Shown: positions 45,437 to 54,400 of the stretch, one piece after another
Position numbering within the stretch: position 1 is the first letter of the stretch
How the letters are laid out: each line of letters starts with the position of its first letter
Origin: Liolophura sinensis
Lineage: Eukaryota; Mollusca; Polyplacophora; Chitonida; Chitonidae
Direction: 5' to 3'
Assembly (NCBI RefSeq): GCF_032854445.1
Contig: NC_088297.1
Location: forward strand, 6,449,991-6,513,990
Length of the DNA stretch: 64,000 nt
The notes under the pieces: model-generated
The model's database searches: none
What the model was told of the DNA's origin: nothing
Seen by the model: only the letters and a program-made list of their open reading frames with translations
Translations under genes and position numbers: made by a program

Positions 45437-48400
45437 CTGTTGAAAACATATGTAATATATATGTTTGTTTTAGAGCATTTATTTGATAAACAGGACTGTC
45501 AACCCAGATTGGACCATGGAAACCCAAACCCCGGGGTCCAAGCCTAGTTAGGGGGTCTAACAGGGGATCGAAGCCCCCAGCAGAAAATTGTCCCAGACCA
45601 CTGCGGGTTTCGAACCACCGTCCTCAGGTTCAGGCACAAAACCGCCAGCAATTTTCAGCACTAGAATCTGTGCTACATTCAAAAAGTGTAATTCCAATTA
45701 ACGATATTACGGTTACTTAATCCACTTTGACATCTAAATGACATCTAAATCTGTAATGATGACGTGTTTATACATACTTCGTTTTTCGTCGTTATACGAG
45801 GCGAAAATATCGAACAACAATATGATGAAATATTTTGGAGCAAGGAAAACGTGAGATTTAGTACATGAACTGTGAAGCCATGATATTTAATTAAAAACGT
45901 AAGTTGACAGGTCGTACTTAGGAATATTTCCCTTAAACGGCCACTGTATGGTTAATGAGTAGAAAAAAACAGTCAATTTTATGGATGATGGAAACCATGA
46001 GTTAAACCACCAACCTTCGCCAAGCACGGCACTGAAGACAGGGTGTCAGATGACACATAGTCACATGGAACTGGTGAAATCCGGCTATATGTCGATTTGC
46101 CTTAGTAAGCCTGTACTGACTGACATCGGAAATCTTCCTTCTGGCTCGCTTAACCACTGCCGTAGAGACTTCATCGCCAAGCGATTTTTATTTATTATAG
46201 GCACATAATATTGATAATTCATAAAAATTCTTCTCTAAACAGAGCCTAACTACCAACTTACAACGATGACGTCATTTTCCCGTAGCTCCAGTTCGAAACC
46301 CCCGAGTTCCCGCAGAACGTCAAAGGTAGGCTGGGAAACGTGAATCTTCATGGCTGGAACAGTCAGTAGTGATTTGCTAGATTCGTTGGTAATGAAGCAG
46401 AGCTATATGTGGGTTACTGACCGGAACATCTGCACAAAACTGAATACTTTAATACTTTTTCCTAAAAAAATATTTCATCATGAGGAGTGGAATTCTACAT
46501 ACAAGGGCTACCATTCATGGAGTGCTGCTGTAAAGGAGTAATCCCCAACATGTCCGATGATCTTCTGCTTTAGACAACCCATATTTAGCAAAGGCTGTAA
46601 AAGTGATCTGCCCGGCATCATTGAAAACTGATAACCGCTTCTCTCTTGTGTGTTGCCGGCTTTAGTTCTTATCTGTATAATTTCTTACAAACCTTTGTCT
46701 TCGGGAGTTAGTGTTAAACGTTGTTGTGGAAATGGATCTTGCGATTATCGACTTGGAACGCCCTTTACGGACTACGAATGGTATAGGAATGTCGGACTTG
46801 ACGCTTATATTTACCCACCTTCACTGGATTTAACGGAAAGTACTCAGACCAAAACGCCTTCCTTCCTCGCACACTTTACAACAAGAGGTATAGTTTCAAT
46901 ATTGACATTGTAAATTATCCTGACTTGAATAGCAATATACCGAAGCGTCCTGCATAAGGTGTGTGTATATCTCACCTTGTAGTATTTGTTACAACCTGCT
47001 TGATTTCAATCACTTCACAAATTATTACTGCAAACACTTGGGTGGTCAAGGTTATTTCATCAAACGCCTTCACTCTAAGTTTTTAAAGATTTGCAATGAG
47101 TATAACTCTCTTGTAAGTAAACATGGACAGAGAGTCTAGAATCTCAGTGCTCTGTTTCATGATTGTGTCTAATCCCGCTAATCCCCGGACTAGAGGGCGT
47201 ATGTTCATCGTGGTGAGTTAGCTCGTCACATTGGATGTATTAACAGTTGCGATCAAAGTGCAGGTGAGATACATATTTTGTTATCCACACCTGATAAGCT
47301 TGCATGGTACACAATTTGAATACTGATTTCACTCAGTCGCACAGTGTCTTTTCAACATCACTGAAAACTATCGACTGCTTCTCTTTGCATGATTCCATTT
47401 TTGTACTTCATATACTTTGCTAGTTCTTTGGTGGTCTGTGTTATACCTTGTTTTGGGGAATTATTGACCTGGAACGTCCGTACTGGCTGACGGCTGGTAT
47501 ACTAAAGTCTGTTTCGGCGCTTAGATTCCACAAAAATGATCGATGCAACTTAAAGTCAAAAACAAATTAACTAAATCTGGACGTAAATATGTTTCATTAC
47601 TACCAGATTTACCTTAAGCACAGATATATGTACCTACCTTGGACTGATTGACTCTGAGTAGTATGCCAATCAGTTTGCGGAGATGTGCAGATTAAATCTT
47701 CAAAAGAGGGGCTCATGCTGGCTTCCTCTCCGGCCGTACGTGGGAAGGTCTGTCAGCAACCTGTGGATGGTCGTGGGTTTCCCCCGGGCTCTGCCCGGTT
47801 TCCTCCCACCATAATGCTGGCCGCCGTCGTATAAGTGAAATATTCTTGAGTACGGCGTAAAATACCAATCAAATAAATAAATAAATCAAAAGAGGGGTGG
47901 GGCTGGGGGGTAGGGTTGGGTGATTTCTCACTGCTCAAACGTTTACATGAACAGTTAGAATAAAACACTAACTAAGGTAAATAGAAAAGTTGCCGTTTTT
48001 CTGAATTTGCGAGCGTCTGTGTGCCAAGTATCACACTGTCGCTACTCTGGTTTTACGTTCTATGCTGTAAGACTGTATATTTGCCAAGTATCACACTTGT
48101 CGCTGCTCTGGATATACTCGCAAAGTTATATGTCTTATAGTACTGTATTCCTGCACAATTCCGGATTCCGCTGGTGGACTAAGCATCCCCGAGACCTCGT
48201 CCATTTGCATTGTTTTAATGTTGAGGAAAAAAATAAACATTTTGAGGAAATCTAGACCAGTATAAATAAATATAAATTGCAGTTAACATCACTGCTTTGT
48301 TTTTACCTGATTTTACTTAAGCCACGGTTCCAGGAGAGCGAGCTATTATTTCTGCATTTACATGAGCAGTAAAAATAAAACCTTGACTGAGATAAATGTG

Positions 48401-51400
48401 ACCATTTGCCAACTATCACACGCGTCGCTGCTCTGGATTTGCTCGATATGCTGTACGTCCTTTAAAGTATTATATTAGCAATATACGCTTTGCATGCGTA
48501 ACAACACAATAAACGTGAGAAAATCCCAGACATGAGAGAGAAGCTGGAACTAATTTCTTGTAAGTCAAAGCAGTTGCTACTATACGAAAATTTCCGGTAT
48601 GGATCACTTACCTTCACCCAGAGATTCCATGCGGGAGGCAATAGTGACGCTTTCTCCAAACAGGCAATATCTCGGCATCTTATACCCAACGATGCCAGCA
48701 ACGACTGGACCTGGCCAACATTGTAGTAAAAAACGTGACTAATCTTAAAAAAAAAGATTTGAAAATGGTTGATGACATTGGTATTTAGCGCCGTAACTGG
48801 ATCCTGTGTATTATGTGACAATTTCAATCAGCGGCAAATGTTATTACTGCAAGAACGTGTGTGTCGAGGTTATTTAATCAAACGTCTTCACTAAAAGTTT
48901 CCGACGTTTTTCAATCAGTGTAGTTCTCTTGTATAATAAAGCAAATGTGGACAGAGCGTCCAGAATCTCTGGCACTCTGCTTCCTGATTGTGTCAAGTGA
49001 CTAACTGAACTTATTGAGACATAACACACATATTAGGTTTGTGTCGGTTGAACAATTGACATTGTGCAGGCATAACACACATATTAAGTGTGTGTCCAGT
49101 GACTAACCAAACTTATGGAGGCATGACACCCATATTAGGTTTGTGTCCAGTGACTAACTGACATTGTGCAGGCATAACAGACATATTATGTTTGTGTCCA
49201 GTGAATAACTGATATTGTGCAGACATAACAGACATATTAGGTTTGTTTCCAGTGACTAACTGAACTTATGAAGACATAACAGACAAATTAGTTTTGTGTC
49301 AAGTGAATAACAGCTTATGGAGACATAACACATATATTATGTTTGCGTCCAGTAACTAACTGAACTTATGAAGACATAACAGACATATTAGGTTTGTTTC
49401 AAGTGACTAACAGCCTATGGAGACATAACAGACATATTATGTTTGTGTTCAGTGACTAAGTGAACTTATGGAGACATAACACACATATTAGGTTTGTGTC
49501 CAGTGACTAACTGACATTGTGCAGGCATAACAGACATATTATGTTTGTGTCCAGTGAATAACTGATATTGTGCAGACATAACAGACATATTATGTTTGTG
49601 TCCAGTGAATAACTGATATTGTGCAGACATAACAGAGATATTAGGTTTGTTTCCAGTGACTAACTGAACTTATGAAGACATAACACACATATTAGGTTTG
49701 TGTCAAGTGAATAACAGCTTATGGAGACATAACACATATATTATGTTTGCGTCCAGTAACTAACTGAACTTATGAAGACATAACAGACATATTAGGTTTG
49801 TTTCAAGTGACTAACAGCCTATGGAGACATAACAGACATATTATGTTTGTGTTCAGTGACTAACTGAACTTATGGAGACATAACACACATATTAGGTTTG
49901 TGTCCAGTGAATAACTGATATTGTGCAGACATAACAGACATATTAGGTTTGTGTCCAGTGACTAACTGAACTTATGAAGACATAACAGACATATTAGGTT
50001 TGTGTCCAGTGACTAACTGAACTTATGGAGACATAGCAGATATATAAGAGGTTTGTTTCCAGTGACTAACTGATACTGTGCAGACATAACAGAAATATTA
50101 TGTTTGTGTCCAGTGAATAACTGATATTGTGCAGACATAACAGACATATTAGGTTTGTGTCCAGTGACTAACTGAACTTATGAAGACATAACAGACATAT
50201 CAGGTTTGTGTTCAATGACTAACTGAACTGGTGAAGGCATAACACAAATTAGGCTTGTGTGGGATAAGTAACTGATATTGCGGAGGCATAACGCATATGC
50301 CGGGTTTGTGTGGGATGACTAACTGAAGATGTATAGGCTTAACACACATGTTAGGTATGTGTCCGGTGATTAATTGACATTGTGGAGGCATAACACATAC
50401 ATTAAGTTTTATTTATTTGATTGGTGTTTTACGCGGTACTCAAGAATACTTCACTTATACGACGGCAGTCAGCATTATGGCGAAAGATAACTGGGTGGGT
50501 TTGTGTTAGGTGACTAATCTGGCATATGTTAGGTTGGTCTGGGATGACTAACTTATAGAACCCGGGGGAAAACCACGGCCATCCGCAGGTTGCTGAAAGA
50601 CCTTTCCTTGTACAGCAGGAGAGGAAACCAGCATGAGCTGGACTTGAACTCACAGCGACTGCATTAGTGGGAGGCTCCTAGGTCATTGGCGTGCTTACCC
50701 TCTCGGCCACGGAGGCTTGTATTAGGTTTGTGAGGGATGACTAACTGAGCTTTTGGAGGAATAGCACACATACATGTATCAGGTTTGTGTCGGGTGACTG
50801 CGTTAGGTTGGTGGGGGAAAGGGTAACTAACTGACCTGTGTGAAGACCGACGCGGAGCTTGAAGTGTGTTCCCGGCAGGTGGGGGATCTCTATGCTGGTG
50901 ATGTTGTCCACCAGGTCCAGGGCCATCGATCCGATCTCGGCGGCGTGACGTTTGCCGTTCCTTCGGGGCAAACCTATTGAAAGAAAATAAGGAAAAGAAA
51001 AGAAACCGGATCATTGCAGATTAAGGAATATTTACAAGGTCTCTCAGTTTAAAGAAATTTACACAAAGCACCAGAAACATTTATCTGGACAATTCCATTA
51101 ACAGTGAAATTTCGAATTGGTGTCATGGAACGTTTACAAAACCTTATCTATATACCGTAATAAAGGCCTAATTTAGAATTTTCAATTCACTGAATAATGA
51201 CCTTCACATCAACATACGAGCAGTACCAAAAATCTTGAGTAATGCATATTCCATTTGAGCAGAAAGATTTGCGGGAAGTAGATAATCTTACCAGAGGTTA
51301 CCATGTAAGCGTCCCCGATGGTCTCCACCTTGTACACGTCGTACTGGTCGATCCTGTCGTCAAACAGCGTGTACAGGCTGTTCAGCATGTTAACCACTTG

Positions 51401-54400
51401 GACGGGAGAGCACCGAGCCGAGAGAGACGTGAAGCCAACGATGTCCGAGAAAAAGATGGTGACTTCCTCAAACGTCTCGGCGGTCACTTGTTCGTTCTTC
51501 TTCAGCTGCTCAGCCACAGATTTCGGAAGCATCTGGTACAACAAAGAATTTGTCCGCTTTTGCTCCTTCTTCAGAGCCTTTGTCCTACAAATATTACTAG
51601 CGTAATCAATGAACTTACCTAAAAAGCTATTATTCTTTTATTAATTAGTTATTACTAATATTTTTGAGTCACTTCAATTCCTTTAAGTAAAGGAATGATA
51701 AAATACAAATATGAAGTAAGGTTCGTCATACACACAATTGAAAAATATGCGTAAAAATACTTTCACTTACTCTTCCGGATTTCCTTAAGAGTGTTGAAAG
51801 ACATTCAGATATTTGATAATCATTATTTGGCTTTATGAGCCATACTTAGGAACTCTAACGTCACATCACCTTATTTCCAGATGTTCACCAGAAGGAAGGA
51901 ATTTCGGCGAGCAGTATTTCTAATTAGTAATCCTGAACTCATGGGTAAAAAGAGCTATTACAACATTCATTTTCGCGATTGGATTTGGAAAAACTTCCTG
52001 TGCAATATCACAGTTACTAAACTTATAGTATGGACCATGACGCCCACTTTAGAATTCAAAACTTTGAACGCCTTTAACTCTTATCACAAAAATTTAAAAT
52101 AATAAATGACAGTATATTTATGCGTGGTTTTAAGCGATCTACTGAGTAAAGCCTTCTTCGATTTTTAAATGTCTATCCAAGTGCAGAATTAAGTAAAGAT
52201 AATACGATGTCCAGAGTGTTTCCCGACCATCTTCGAATGTCAATATTATTAACCGACATAAATATGATAACCACACAGAATTTTAAGTATTTGTTCACCA
52301 GTGACGTCTAAAAAATCCCACTGTAACATCACTGCTGTTGTTTTCTTAATTCTTCTTAAGCCATGGTGATAGAGATGGGACAAGAGGCCAGATTTTCACG
52401 GGTAATATGTGTCCCAATTTGCCCATTTTCGTCGCCACTGCTCTGGTAGCTCTCCTTACTGTAACCTTTTGTTTTGCGTTGTTTGAGTGGTGCTTTATTA
52501 ATGCCACAACACATTATTTTGAGTAATTCTATATCCGTGACTAGTACATTGCAATTATTACACGTTTTAGTCTGCTTTAGTCACGGTTATAGCGGGCTCG
52601 TAGGGTGCTTCTAATTCAGCTTTTACAAGAGTACCTAGAATAATATCCGAACTGTGATTAAAGGACAAAAACGTGGATTTCGGGAAATTACCAGCATTAT
52701 TGGTAAACTATAACACTGTTCTCGTTTTTACATTCTACGCTCTTATATAGGCTTTTCTAGGCTTTATATTAAGGCCTCTGTAAGACATTTAACAGACCCA
52801 TAACTGTATATCTATCCCTTTAGGGGAACCCAGATGTTTTAGCCAGCGACCTGGTATTAAAACGTGAACATACCTGTCAGCTAGGGAAACGGAGAAACAT
52901 TGCATCTCGGTGGTCAAAGAGTAGACTCTGTGCAAGATGAGAGGACACATCATAAGAACTAATCCAAAAACCACGGCGATAATAATCATCTTGGTGAGAT
53001 CTTCTTCGTCGCTCTCATCTAGCTTCGCAATGATTTTATCCATCAGAGCCTTCTGTGTTTCCAGAAGAACATCCTGGTAGACTGACATCTTGTCGAACCA
53101 GTTCTCAGCCTCTTGTATAGACGCGTTCCTGTCCAAGATGTTCAGGCGAAGGTCAAGTCTCTGATCATTCAGATCTGTGAGAAATGACTTGTTGTTCTCC
53201 ACAAGAGTGTCGAAGATGTCGGCTGCGATATTGGAGAAAAGTCTAGCTGAAGAGAAGGAGGCGTTAGCGACGTCTTGACTCTCAGCGAACCATAAGTAGT
53301 CGTCAAACGTGGGGAAGCCGCCACGAGCCAAGCAGATGGCACCAAGGGCGCGTTCCAGTCCCAGAGATTCCTTACAGATAAGAACAAATCAAGACAATGG
53401 TAGTGATGAGGAGTTTTCACCTGTTACGTGTGACCATTTGCCAAACATCACACTGTCGTCGATGCTCTAATTTTTTTCTCTATGTTGTATGTCAAAATTA
53501 TATATTGCATTCCTGCATAAACCAGGATTGTGATGGTGGACATCCGTGAGGCCTAGTCCCTTTGCATTGTCAGTTAAAGGTGATGACAACATAGCATTTT
53601 GAGTAATTCTGAACCAGTGACGTCTAATAAATTAATATCACTGTATCTTTATTAACTAATTTTGCTTAAGCCTTTTACATGAGCAGTTAGAATAAAATCC
53701 TGACTGAGGTAAGTTCATGAGATGCCGTATTTCGCCTGTTACATGTGACCATTTGCCAGCATTCACAATCGTCAATGCTCTGTTTTTTCTCTCTATAATA
53801 CACGTCTTCATTATATATTTGAATTATATTTAATATAGTTTCATCCGAATCATTTAAAATCGTACAGTTTGATACATGTATTACTTGGTAGCAGATCACA
53901 TACAATCATACAGTGTAATATCATATCGTACAGGATTCATATCGTACAGGATTCACATCGTACAGGATTCATATCGTACAGGGTGATATTAGATCGCACA
54001 GGATTGTGATAGTAACTCACCTTGGCGTCCGTGATTTCTAAGAAAGCCACCAAACTTCTCCAGACAGTCCCTGAACGCGCCTCTGAGATCGAGTCGTACA
54101 GCCAGTTTATGAAAACAAGGATGTTGTTGGTGTAATGCTGCAGGTCAGAAGACAGGATACCATGACAGACGCCATTTGGACAAAATACATGTGACTTAGA
54201 TAAAATAGGCGTGACATAGACTGGTGACGTCTAATAACTTGCAATAATCTTTACCGCATTTGCCCCTAGTTCTGCTTAAGCCGTGATTCCAGAGGGCGTG
54301 TAAATTGCTACTGTTGATGCATTACATGAATAGTTAGACTAAAACCCTGACTGAGGTAAAATGACAAGTGGCCGTATTTCACTGGTTACATTGTACGTGT

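Noticed and set aside
48462-48827. 121-codon minus ORF with its own Met
   Set aside because: It is the wrong frame over cyclase exon 7; the correct frame begins at a splice acceptor and gives the cyclase motifs.
51242-51622. Plus-strand ORFs of 126 and 95 codons
   Set aside because: Antisense shadows of cyclase exon 5.
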